Source of the DNA: CAYUYV01 sp964522525
GTDB lineage: Bacteria; Pseudomonadota; Alphaproteobacteria; JAJFIK01
Assembly: GCA_964522525.1 (NCBI GenBank)
Contig: CAZFWG010000015.1
Location: forward strand, 1 to 64,000
Reading direction: 5' to 3'
DNA length: 64,000 bases
Of this stretch, positions 44,458 to 52,866 are shown piece after piece. Numbering within the stretch: position 1 is the first letter of the stretch; every line of letters begins with the position of its first letter. The notes below the pieces were generated by a model. The model worked only from the letters and a program-made list of their open reading frames with translations. It did no database searches and was not told where the DNA came from. The position numbers and the translations under genes are program-made.

Positions 44458-44654
44458 GGCTGAGGCTTACCACTCTGTCCCATAATAGAGCAAGATATAC
44501 TGTCCGATTTTGAGCCACCCACATCATGTTGTGGGCGTTCCGGGCGGTATTGTCGAAGAATTCGGATCGAAATCGGTCCGTTCAAGAAGCTTCCGGTGGG
44601 GTAATCAACCCAGAGCTGTCGATTCGGTTCTTCTTTGGGGAGGCCCGCACCCTT

Positions 44655-45950
44655 CTAGAGCCTGGTGATTCGCGCGGCATAGAAGCCGTCGAGGCCGCCC
44701 AGATCCGACCACAAACAGGGCAGCGTGCGCAGGTCCCCTTCCGGGGTGACCGCTTCCGCAAAATCGTTGATTTCACTCGGATCCACGGGCATCCGACGGG
44801 CGGCCGGTTGGTCCGCCAGGAGGTGCTCCACCCGCTCCGGGCCCTCTTCCGGTTGGAGGGAACATGTGCAATAGATCAGTGTGCCGCCTGTCTTGAGGTG
44901 GCGGAACGCGGTGTCGAGCAGGCGGTCCTGCGCCGCCGCCAGGGCCGTCACATCCTGGGGATGCTTGAGATGGGCAATGTCCGGATGGCGCCGGATGGTG
45001 CCCGTCGCACTGCACGGGGCATCGAGGAGAATGGCCTCGGCCGGCTGTTCCGGCGCCCATTGCGTGGCATCCATCTCGATAAGCTCCGCCTGCAGATGGA
45101 GACGGTCAAGGTTCTCGTGGACCCGCGCCAGCCGGTTCCTGGAGCGGTCCATGGCAAAGACATGGGCGCCGAGACTGGCGAGCTGCGCGGTCTTGCCGCC
45201 AGGGGCCGCGCAGAGATCATAGATCGTCTGCCCTGAAATTTTCCGGAACAGCCGGATCGGCAGGGCGGCGGCGGCGTCCTGAACCCACCAGGCCCCCTCA
45301 TCGAACCCCTCAAGGGTTCGTACATCCGCAAGCCCCCGCCTTAAGGTGCCTGTGGGCAGGACCCTCGCCTCCAGCCTCCCGGACCAGTCCTCCGGGTTTG
45401 CCCGGACCCACAGATCCAGGGACGGTTCCTCAAGATGATGCGCGGCGATCGCCCGCGCGGTGTCCTCGCCATAGGCGGCCGCCCAGCTGTCCCAAAGCCA
45501 GTCGGGCGTGTTCAAGCGTGGGGCATCCTGACCTTGGGCGATCTCCTGGCCCCGTTCCGCCACCTTGCGCAAAACCGCATTGACGAGGCCCCGATAGCGC
45601 TGATCGGGCACGAGCGCCACGGTTTCACCCACGCCAGCATGGGGCGCCACGTCCAGGAACACGAGCTGGGCCGCGCCGATGCGCAACAGGTCATTGACCT
45701 TTGCCGCATTGGCCGGAAGCGGACGGTCCAGAAATGTTTCCAGAATGGCGTCGATCTGGCCAAGCCGTCTCAGACTTGTGGCAATCAAGGCGCGCGCAAA
45801 GCCCCGGTCACGGGGGGCCAGCGTTCCGAGACCACGGTTGTGCAAGGCATCCGCCCAGACATCGTCAAGGGGGCGGTGTTTGCGCAAGACCTGTCCTAGA
45901 CAGAAAAGAGCGGCGCTTCGGGCGTCGCCTTGGGGGCTCTTTGTGGTCAT
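44655..45950 (-). CDS. rsmB: 16S rRNA (cytosine-967-C5)-methyltransferase RsmB
   Basis: About 431 residues. The N-terminal 130 residues are a NusB-like RNA-binding domain. The Rossmann methyltransferase domain has the NOL1/NOP2/sun signature: DLCAAPGGKTAQLA for SAM, LLDAPCSATGT with the release Cys, and YCTCSLQPEE with the catalytic Cys. It methylates C967 of 16S rRNA. The start at 45950 is seven bases from the end of htpX; an open frame further upstream runs inside htpX and is not coding. Confidence 0.93.
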   Translation of the reverse strand: MTTKSPQGDARSAALFCLGQVLRKHRPLDDVWADALHNRGLGTLAPRDRGFARALIATSLRRLGQIDAILETFLDRPLPANAAKVNDLLRIGAAQLVFLDVAPHAGVGETVALVPDQRYRGLVNAVLRKVAERGQEIAQGQDAPRLNTPDWLWDSWAAAYGEDTARAIAAHHLEEPSLDLWVRANPEDWSGRLEARVLPTGTLRRGLADVRTLEGFDEGAWWVQDAAAALPIRLFRKISGQTIYDLCAAPGGKTAQLASLGAHVFAMDRSRNRLARVHENLDRLHLQAELIEMDATQWAPEQPAEAILLDAPCSATGTIRRHPDIAHLKHPQDVTALAAAQDRLLDTAFRHLKTGGTLIYCTCSLQPEEGPERVEHLLADQPAARRMPVDPSEINDFAEAVTPEGDLRTLPCLWSDLGGLDGFYAARITRL

Positions 45951-45957
45951 GCCTCGG

Positions 45958-46821
45958 TCATGACCACGGACTGGTGCCGCGATCACCGCCCTGGGCCATG
46001 CGCTCCAGCGCCGCAATGCGATTGGCGGTGTTCGGATGGGTCGAGAAAAGCTTGTCCATGGCCTGTTCATGGAGTGGATTGATGATGAACATATGGGCGG
46101 TGGCGGGATTCCGCTCCGCCGAGACATTGGTGATGCCCTTCGCGGCCTGTTCGATTTTCGCCAGGGCCGAGGCCAGCCAAAGGGGCCGTCCGCAGATCTC
46201 GGCGCCGCCACGATCCGCTTCATATTCCCGGGACCGGCTGATCGCCATCTGCACGAGCGCGGCCGCGATGGGCGCCAGGATCATCAGCGCCAAGAGGCCG
46301 ACAATCCCCAGCGGACTGTTGCGGTTGTTGCCGAAGAACAGGGCGAAATTGGCCAGCATGGAAATCGCGCCGGCCAAGGTCGCCGTGATCGTCATGATCA
46401 GCGTGTCCCGGTTCTTGATATGCGCCAGTTCATGGGCCATGACGCCCGCGACTTCTTCCTCGCTCAACATGCGCAGGAGGCCTGTCGTCGCGGCGACCGC
46501 CGCATGGTTCGGGTCCCGTCCCGTGGCGAAGGCATTGGGCTGATCGTTTTGGATGATGTAGACCTTGGGCAGGGGCAGATCGGCATTGCGGGCCAATTGG
46601 TGCACCATGCGGACGAGTTGCGGCGCCGTCGATTCATTCACCTCCTGGGCGCCATACATGCCCAGGACCATCTTGTCGGAATTCCAATAGGCGAAAAGAT
46701 TGGTGCCGGCCGCAAACAGGAAAGCCAGAACCATGCCCATCTCACCGCCGATCAGAAACCCGATCCCGAGAAACAAGGCGGTCATCGCCGCCATCAGCAT
46801 GCCGGTGCGCAGATAGTTCAT
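45958..46821 (-). CDS. htpX: Protease HtpX, membrane zinc metallopeptidase
   Basis: A 287-residue M48 peptidase with four hydrophobic segments. The zinc site is HELAH (in MAHELAHIKNRD), with the third ligand Glu in SREYEADRGGAE. It degrades damaged inner-membrane proteins together with FtsH. Start at 46821: the ATG follows AAAGGA at nine bases; a TTG three codons upstream is also open. It is divergent from the DUF1674 gene and is followed closely by rsmB. Confidence 0.94.
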   Translation of the reverse strand: MNYLRTGMLMAAMTALFLGIGFLIGGEMGMVLAFLFAAGTNLFAYWNSDKMVLGMYGAQEVNESTAPQLVRMVHQLARNADLPLPKVYIIQNDQPNAFATGRDPNHAAVAATTGLLRMLSEEEVAGVMAHELAHIKNRDTLIMTITATLAGAISMLANFALFFGNNRNSPLGIVGLLALMILAPIAAALVQMAISRSREYEADRGGAEICGRPLWLASALAKIEQAAKGITNVSAERNPATAHMFIINPLHEQAMDKLFSTHPNTANRIAALERMAQGGDRGTSPWS

Positions 46822-46958
46822 AGTCGCCAATCCTTTGGAGCGGTTGAAGCGTAAAACCCTGCAGAATCCTCGCTTCTACAATGTCCACATAAGAAGTGGG
46901 GCCGCTGCGATCAAGCGGATCGGCGCGTGTCTCAGGTATCGACAAGAAAGGCCAGACC

Positions 46959-47180
46959 ATGAGCGACGAAAAATCGACCCCATCGGGGGCGGCGCCCGAC
47001 AAGGTGCTGTCGCCGGCCGCCATCCGTGCGCTCGAGGAGGCGGCGGCGCGCCGCAAGGCGGAGGAAGAAAAGAAGAAAGATGAAAAAAAGAAGAAACCCA
47101 AAGAGGTGGATGGGCGTGACGGTCTTGAGCCGACGCGTTACGGGGACTGGGAAATCAAGGGAACGGCCTGTGACTTTTGA
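46959..47180 (+). CDS. DUF1674 / SDHAF4-like small protein
   Basis: A 73-residue protein. The N-terminal half is a charged, low-complexity helix (a long run of Lys and Glu around residues 30-47). The C terminus carries the DUF1674 signature GLEPTRYGDWEIKGTACDF, here at residues 55-73. The mitochondrial relative SDHAF4 helps assemble succinate dehydrogenase by binding flavinated SdhA. AAAGG lies upstream of the ATG. Divergence from htpX is common in alphaproteobacteria. Confidence 0.9.
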   Translation: MSDEKSTPSGAAPDKVLSPAAIRALEEAAARRKAEEEKKKDEKKKKPKEVDGRDGLEPTRYGDWEIKGTACDF

Positions 47181-47397
47181 TCATGCTCCGTGGTCAAACG
47201 GACCATGGAGACGTCTCTTGAAAGGGCCACGCGGAACGGTATGGGTTGCGGCGCCGCCACAACTGGCACCGCCGGCTCCCGAAGACAAGGTCGTCGCAGG
47301 TATAGCGGGCTTTGTCGCCGGCGGGCTCATGGCTGCAGGACGGAGCAAAGCATCTTTCTCAGATCGTCGACAAGAAGATGGCTGGGTTCAAAAACCA

Positions 47398-47427
47398 AAG
47401 CCCCTGGCATTTGCCAGGGGCTTTTTT
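47398..47427. terminator. Strong bidirectional rho-independent terminator
   Basis: An 11-bp stem (47398-47408 with 47413-47423) with a four-base ATTT loop is followed by a run of T residues on the plus strand, and on the minus strand by TTTGGTTTTTG. It serves the DUF1674 transcript (+) and the YbjN gene (-, stop 46 bases away). The 217 bases between the DUF1674 stop and the hairpin contain no convincing gene but would be transcribed as a long 3' UTR. Confidence 0.88.
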
Positions 47428-47472
47428 CATGAACACGGGAAGCGCGTTAAAGGAAGAAAAGAGCGGCGTGGC

Positions 47473-48150
47473 CTACTCGATCCAGAAGCCGCGTTCCTCG
47501 AGATAGCCGAGCATGGAGGGATGCAAGGCCACGCCTGCATCGCCGCTTTCCGTCACGAGGGAAGTCAGCTTCAGACTGTCCTGACGGGTCGTATTCTGGG
47601 AGAAGCCGCTCTGAATGGTCTGGCGGGCCATGTCGTAGTCGATGCCGAAGATCCGCAGTTTCTCGGCCAGATTGCCGGGTCCGATACCGCCCTGGAACGA
47701 CATGCCGTCGGAGAGAATGGTCAGCTTGCCATCGGGGGTGCGGTCGAAGAAGGCGCTGAAGCTGCGATTGTGGAAACGCAGATAGATGTCGCCGCCCACC
47801 GGGCCGTTCGCCACCTGGGACAGGATTTTGTAGCCGAAACACGGGGCCTGCGTATCGTTGCAGATGGGGATCATCAGCATTTCGACATTTTTGTCGTTGC
47901 GGACCTGCACGGCTTCGCGTCCGTTCTCGAAACGCAGAACCTGAGCCTGCAATCCGGCCTGGCTCACGACCTGTACCATTTGGGCAGGCGTCAGGGCCTG
48001 AATGATCGAGGCTTGCTGTTGTGGTTGTTGGGGCTGAGGTTGGGCGGGCTGGTCGCCGAAAAGCGGATCCCCGCTTTGGGCCCAAGCCAAGGAAACAGAA
48101 GCGCAGAGTGCCAAAGCGGTTCCGGCGAGTATCGTAGACGATCGAGTCAT
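47473..48150 (-). CDS. YbjN domain-containing exported protein
   Basis: A 225-residue protein with a signal peptide (cleavage near AWAQS), a Gln/Pro-rich linker (about residues 35-48) and a YbjN fold. The fold shows conserved Cys residues in ICNDTQAPCFGYK, the hydrophobic YLRFHNRSFSAFFD strand-helix and the GGIGPGNLAEKLRIFG end. E. coli YbjN is linked to motility and stress regulation; the role here is unknown. AAGGGG sits well before the ATG. Confidence 0.8.
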   Translation of the reverse strand: MTRSSTILAGTALALCASVSLAWAQSGDPLFGDQPAQPQPQQPQQQASIIQALTPAQMVQVVSQAGLQAQVLRFENGREAVQVRNDKNVEMLMIPICNDTQAPCFGYKILSQVANGPVGGDIYLRFHNRSFSAFFDRTPDGKLTILSDGMSFQGGIGPGNLAEKLRIFGIDYDMARQTIQSGFSQNTTRQDSLKLTSLVTESGDAGVALHPSMLGYLEERGFWIE

Positions 48151-48486
48151 TGCTTACCCCTTGGTGCCCCCGTCCGTGATTCCCGTATTGGCCTGGAAGC
48201 GCCTATATCTGTGATCCCGGCGCTTTCAGATCTGTCGCGGGAAGCAAGCCATTGCTGCCTGTCCCACCCACCGAAAACGCCGATCCGTCCGAGCCAGGCG
48301 AGGGTCCCCCTGGCCAGCCGTTCGGCGTTTCCAAACCACACCACGGATTACCACCCTTGCCCCACCGGCGTTCTCACTGCCTTTGCGGCCCGCCGCCAAT
48401 GTGGCAAGGGTTCCGATCGCTCTACCCGTTCGGTGGAGCGAAAGGGCTAACCCTTCGGTCCTTCAAAGCTCCGTGAAACAGGCGCC
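48151..48486. other. Intergenic stretch between YbjN and HtrA genes
   Basis: A 336-base gap between two minus-strand genes, with no credible ORF. It should hold the promoter of the YbjN gene; I see no strong -35/-10 pair. A 5-bp hairpin AAGGG/CCCTT (48443-48447 with 48452-48456) lies 30 bases downstream of the HtrA gene and may be its weak terminator. Confidence 0.4.
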
Positions 48487-49860
48487 TTAGTCAATGGGTA
48501 TGGCAACCAGTTCCGGTCGTTCCAGGCCGGTTGCACGCCGCACCCGGGCAAGAACATGGCTCCGGTTTCCGACCTGCTTCAGCAACTGGCCAAGCCGACG
48601 GGCATCCGTGACCGGCGTGCCGTCGACCTCCAACAGGACATCGCCGGGCAGGAGCCGCCCGAACAGCGGGCTTTCCGGTTCGACCCGGGTGACGAGGATG
48701 CCCGGCGTACCGCTTTTGCCGCCGGTGCGGGATGGCATGCCTGTCCTGTGGAGGTCGGCTTCGTTGCCCGCGCCTCGTGCGGTTTCCAGGACCGCCATGG
48801 TTTGATTGAGGCGGCCCATGGTGATCACGACATTGCGGGCGCCGACGCCGCGCCGCCAGATTTCGGCGGAAACCTGCGCCCCGGACTGCGTCTCCGCCAC
48901 GAGCCTTTGGAACTGGCGCACATCCACGACCGCCTGCCCGTTGAAGGATAGGATCACGTCGCCGCGCCGGATGCCGGCCACGGCCGCCGGTCCCCCGGGC
49001 GTGAGGTCATTGACCAGGACGCCGCGCACCGTTGGCAGACCGACCGCCTCGGCCAGTTCCGGTGTCATGGATTGGGGAATGACCCCGATCCAGCCCCGTC
49101 GCGACTGACCAAATTGGCGGATCTGATCGGTCACGGGTTCGGCGATGGCCGAAGGACGGGAGAAGTTGATCCCCTGGAAGATGCGGTCCTGGACCCGCTC
49201 CAGGGCGGCGGTGTTCACGCCGATGACTTCGCCCTTCAGATTGAAGAGCGGTCCGCCGGAGTTGCCCGCGTTGATGGCCGCGTCCGTCTGGAGATATTCG
49301 TCAAAGGGGCCGCCGGCCCGCGTGGCCCGGTCGGTGGCGGAAATGATACCCACCGTCACCGTGCCGCCGAGGCCCGCCGGGTTGCCGATGGCCAGCACCC
49401 AGTCACCGGGTTCGAGGGCATCGGAATCGCCCCAGGGCACCGCCGGCAGACCGCTTACCTCGTCGATCTTGAGCACCGCCAGATCCGTCAGCCGGTCGCG
49501 CCCCCGGACCCGGACCTCATAGACGCGCCCGTCGGTCAGTCGCACGGCGATCTGTCGCGCCCCTCGGATGACATGTTCATTGGTGACGACCCAGCCCGAC
49601 GGATCCACGATGAACCCGGAGCCCCTGGAGACTCCCCGATTGTTCAAGGCGAAAATCTGAACGACGGCCGGGCGCAGCCGCGCCGCCAAGGGCGCAAAAC
49701 TTTGGGGCAGGGGCCTTGCGCCTTGGGCCTGGGCGGTGTCGGGCCGCGCGATCACCCCAAGGGGCGCGGCCAACAGCGCAAGGATCAATGCCTTGAGCGC
49801 CACAATTGTCAGACTGGCGCGGATGGTTTCCATCGGTCGACGCGTAGTTCTCTGGAACAT
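48487..49860 (-). CDS. HtrA/DegP-family serine protease with two PDZ domains
   Basis: A 457-residue periplasmic protease. A signal peptide of about 45 residues ends near AQAQG. The trypsin-like domain has the triad His in TNEHV, Asp in LTDLAVLKI and Ser in GNSGGPL. PDZ1 includes GVLVNDLTPGGPAA and GIRRGDVILSFNG; the second PDZ includes VEPESPLFGRLLPGDVLLEVDG. This is DegP/DegQ/DegS-like quality control of envelope proteins. A start nine codons later (49833) is possible, but neither site has a clear ribosome sequence at ideal spacing. Confidence 0.92.
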   Translation of the reverse strand: MFQRTTRRPMETIRASLTIVALKALILALLAAPLGVIARPDTAQAQGARPLPQSFAPLAARLRPAVVQIFALNNRGVSRGSGFIVDPSGWVVTNEHVIRGARQIAVRLTDGRVYEVRVRGRDRLTDLAVLKIDEVSGLPAVPWGDSDALEPGDWVLAIGNPAGLGGTVTVGIISATDRATRAGGPFDEYLQTDAAINAGNSGGPLFNLKGEVIGVNTAALERVQDRIFQGINFSRPSAIAEPVTDQIRQFGQSRRGWIGVIPQSMTPELAEAVGLPTVRGVLVNDLTPGGPAAVAGIRRGDVILSFNGQAVVDVRQFQRLVAETQSGAQVSAEIWRRGVGARNVVITMGRLNQTMAVLETARGAGNEADLHRTGMPSRTGGKSGTPGILVTRVEPESPLFGRLLPGDVLLEVDGTPVTDARRLGQLLKQVGNRSHVLARVRRATGLERPELVAIPID

Positions 49861-49962
49861 TTCCTTACCCCCGAGCGGTCAATCGGTGCGTGAGTATAGC
49901 CGCAAGGCGCTGCACTGATAAGCCATTGGGGACGCCTGCGCCTCGCTTTTGTTGCCCCGTTC

Positions 49963-51951
49963 TCAAGGCTTCCGCCTGGCCGCCAGGGGATTGGGGACCT
50001 GCCGAAAAACAGCGTTCTGGCTCTGTCGTAATCGCATGGTCAGCAGGCACTTGACCTCCATATGAGGCCCTCGGACGATTTGGCGAATGCTCCCGGCCGC
50101 CTGCGCCATCAGGCCCGATGCGGCGGCTTCTGTCTGGTGCGCCTTATCCGCATCATGAAGGGTTTCATCGATCAACGCCTCGGTGGCGGCGACAAGAACC
50201 TCGAAGAGACGCGGCAGTTCAGTGCCGAACCCGGCATTGATGACATGGGCGAGGGGGATGAGGTGGCTCATGAAAGTGGTGTGGGCGAGCTGCCGGACCG
50301 GCATGTCCAGATCCCCATGGAGACCGCGACGTATGGGATGGATCTGTCTGCTGACGTCATAACCGCGCGCACGCAGCAGCGGTTCAAAGATCTCGAGACC
50401 GCCATTGATGTCCCGGTAGACCATGGCCCGCGGGTGGCCGTCGGCTCCGAAAACCATGTCGATATTCTGCTGGTGGGATTCGAGGCTGACCCCATAGCGC
50501 AGCAACATGCCGATATCGCACTGAAGGACGAGGCGGACATAGGCGGCATAATAGGTTGCTGCCGTTCGCTCATCATGGACGCTTGCGGCGCGCATGACGT
50601 CGATGAACAGTCGTTCGGTCGAAAGGGGCGAAACCGCGAAAAGCGCGTTCAGGGGAAGGCGTCTTTCATCTTGACCCACCATGCGGGCCGGATTGGCCTT
50701 GAAAACGGCGGCAAGCTGATAGCCCGCGTCATAGTCAGCGCCTTCTTGGTCCTGGCCCCAATAGATCGCTGCCGGTTCCGGCACGACTCTCAGATATGCC
50801 GCCAGACCTTTCTCCTTTGACAGAATATCGGTCAGCAGATCGGAATAGACCGGCGCGTTGAACGCGCGGGCGGGCGCCAGGGTGCGCACCACGCTTGTCA
50901 TCTGAATGTTCAAGGTGGTCTTGATCGAAGGTTGGGTGACGGATCGCGGCGGCACAAGCGTCCGATAGGACAGGGTCGGAATCTGGGGGATGGTCACATC
51001 GGGCGCCATCACAATGTCGCCGGCACGAAGTTCGGGCGCGAAACGGCTCTCGATTTCCGGGACCTGAAGGGGGTGCACGGGCAAGGGGAGATAGGCGGCT
51101 GCCGCGCCGGGTTCTCTTGCCTGTTCAATGTGGTCCTTCCAGTGCTGGTGGGCGTCCGGAAAAGCGGTCTCAAAGAAATCCCGAAAGTCCCTTGGCGCCG
51201 TGTTTCCGCTCCAGCTCTGTATGCTGAGTTTCGTGGTCACCCGATCCGCTTTGACGGCCAGGACCACCAAAGGAACCAGGGGGCCGAACTCAGGCGCGCT
51301 GCCCTCAATTTCCGCAACGGACAAGGGACGGCGCGCGCTGGCCTGCGTGGGGCATCGCAATCTTGTCTTTGCGGTCGGATGGGTCCTGTGTCCACTGAAA
51401 CTGGCCAGGCGCAACAGAAAGCCGTCGATGCCCGCCGCACTTTGGCCGAAGGCATCGAAGGCCTCGGGCGAGGCAAACAGCGGTGTGAACAGATTGTCCC
51501 TATCGGCATGGGTGGCGCGAAGGTCCCGGTGGAGGGCGTGGCGCGCTTCGGCGGCAAGGGTTTCATTCCTGTGGGAATCACCGACTTCCACCAGAAAGGA
51601 CTCCCAATCCCATGCCGGTTCCTGCCCTGGCGCGGCTTTGTCCGACAGTTTGCGGGCCAGCCCCTCAAGCCAGGTCAGAGGTTGCCAAAGGGGCCACGGC
51701 GTTGCGTCCATATGCAGGATCGCTCCATGGACCCGCCCCGGATCCATCGTATAGAGCGCATTGAACAGGTCGTCCGCATTGTGAAGGAGGCGCGATTCCG
51801 GCGGATCACCCACGGTCAGTTCGACGTGGGAGCCGGGGCTGAGCAGTCCTTCGCCCATGAAGCCATGGACGAGGCGCAGGCCTAGGCGAAGGCCCGCAAA
51901 AAACGCCGGATCCGGACCGGTTTGCGCGACCGGTGTCGTCGATAGCGCCAT
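49963..51951 (-). CDS. IucA/IucC family (NIS) siderophore synthetase
   Basis: A 662-residue NRPS-independent siderophore synthetase. ATP and carboxylate binding motifs include GHRTHPTAKTR near residue 200, the central HPLQV, SYRTL, KTTLNIQMTSVVRTL, and the C-terminal LLRYGVSLESHQQN and YRDINGG. These enzymes join citrate or a similar acid to an amine or alcohol. An AGGAGGGG site precedes the ATG. No other siderophore gene (monooxygenase, acyltransferase, exporter, TonB receptor, ferric reductase) is adjacent, which is unusual because such genes normally lie in clusters. Confidence 0.92.
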   Translation of the reverse strand: MALSTTPVAQTGPDPAFFAGLRLGLRLVHGFMGEGLLSPGSHVELTVGDPPESRLLHNADDLFNALYTMDPGRVHGAILHMDATPWPLWQPLTWLEGLARKLSDKAAPGQEPAWDWESFLVEVGDSHRNETLAAEARHALHRDLRATHADRDNLFTPLFASPEAFDAFGQSAAGIDGFLLRLASFSGHRTHPTAKTRLRCPTQASARRPLSVAEIEGSAPEFGPLVPLVVLAVKADRVTTKLSIQSWSGNTAPRDFRDFFETAFPDAHQHWKDHIEQAREPGAAAAYLPLPVHPLQVPEIESRFAPELRAGDIVMAPDVTIPQIPTLSYRTLVPPRSVTQPSIKTTLNIQMTSVVRTLAPARAFNAPVYSDLLTDILSKEKGLAAYLRVVPEPAAIYWGQDQEGADYDAGYQLAAVFKANPARMVGQDERRLPLNALFAVSPLSTERLFIDVMRAASVHDERTAATYYAAYVRLVLQCDIGMLLRYGVSLESHQQNIDMVFGADGHPRAMVYRDINGGLEIFEPLLRARGYDVSRQIHPIRRGLHGDLDMPVRQLAHTTFMSHLIPLAHVINAGFGTELPRLFEVLVAATEALIDETLHDADKAHQTEAAASGLMAQAAGSIRQIVRGPHMEVKCLLTMRLRQSQNAVFRQVPNPLAARRKP

Positions 51952-52041
51952 GTCCGCCCCTCCTGCTCACAACACAGAGGACGCCACCTTAGACCGGGTT
52001 GGGCACCCACAGGAGGAGGGGCGACAGGCAGCGCCCATTTG

Positions 52042-52734
52042 TCACTGCATTTTGGATGATTCCGGTCGGCCCGCCGCCAGGGCGTAAATCAGCGGCCCGC
52101 CGCGATCGACCCGGTCGAGCGGCAGGCGCACGCGCCCTAGCAGACGAAAACTGTCAGGCCGGATCGTGTCCTGTTCGCCCTCGGCCACCGGCCCGCCCTC
52201 CAGAAGTTGACTGCCGATCAGAACATGGCTTACAGGGCGACCCGGCTCGTTCAAGGGCAGGCACAGATCCTCCATATAGGCGCGGCCGCCGGCTCTCGTT
52301 TCATAGGCCACCTTGAGAAGGGCGATCGCGCGGGAGGACAGGGTGGGGACCATCGCCTTGCATTGAGCGATGCCACCAAGGGATTTGAGATTCACATTGG
52401 TTGGGTCCTGCCCCAACCAGGAAACGATCTGCAGGCCCGCAAAGCGGCAGATCAACTGATCCCCGGGCGTCCATTCCAGGAGCATGACATTGGGCAGATA
52501 GCCGGTGATTTCGAGGAGGTCGAAATCCGACCAGGCAGCGATCCCCGCCGTGCCACGGACCAGATGCCAATATTGCAGGAGCGCGGCATTGGCCGGATGC
52601 ATCAGGACCGGCGCCACAGTGTTCCGGTTCTGTCCGTCTTGCGCATTTGCGCGATCGCGCTTCGCCCCGTCTCGTCCGAACACACCAAGTCGCTCCAAGC
52701 CACTTGGGTACGGGATCCCCCCATTTTTCGTCAT
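52042..52734 (-). CDS. PAS_5 domain protein
   Basis: About 230 residues. Residues 40-190 fit the PAS_5 family common in Alphaproteobacteria: LLQYWHLVRG, a SDFDLLEITGYLPNVMLLEW segment (only its core quoted here) and a later FRLLG. It has no output domain, so it probably works through a partner. The Met at 52734 begins MTKNGG; a longer frame upstream runs into acs noncoding sequence. It lies 130 bases downstream of acs on the same strand. Confidence 0.75.
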   Translation of the reverse strand: MTKNGGIPYPSGLERLGVFGRDGAKRDRANAQDGQNRNTVAPVLMHPANAALLQYWHLVRGTAGIAAWSDFDLLEITGYLPNVMLLEWTPGDQLICRFAGLQIVSWLGQDPTNVNLKSLGGIAQCKAMVPTLSSRAIALLKVAYETRAGGRAYMEDLCLPLNEPGRPVSHVLIGSQLLEGGPVAEGEQDTIRPDSFRLLGRVRLPLDRVDRGGPLIYALAAGRPESSKMQ

Positions 52735-52866
52735 CCGCCAACAACCCCTGGGGTACAGGACGGGCAAAGGCCGGACCCATATTCGAGCCGGCCTTACCGT
52801 CCGTATCCCGCTTGATCTGCCAAGAACCACGCCTGAAACGGCAGATCACAGCCGCCGAATCAGTCC

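Noticed and set aside
46822..46958. Heat-shock (sigma-32) promoter for htpX
   Set aside because: On the minus strand CTTGAT and CCCCAC are present but only eight bases apart, too close for the sigma-32 consensus.
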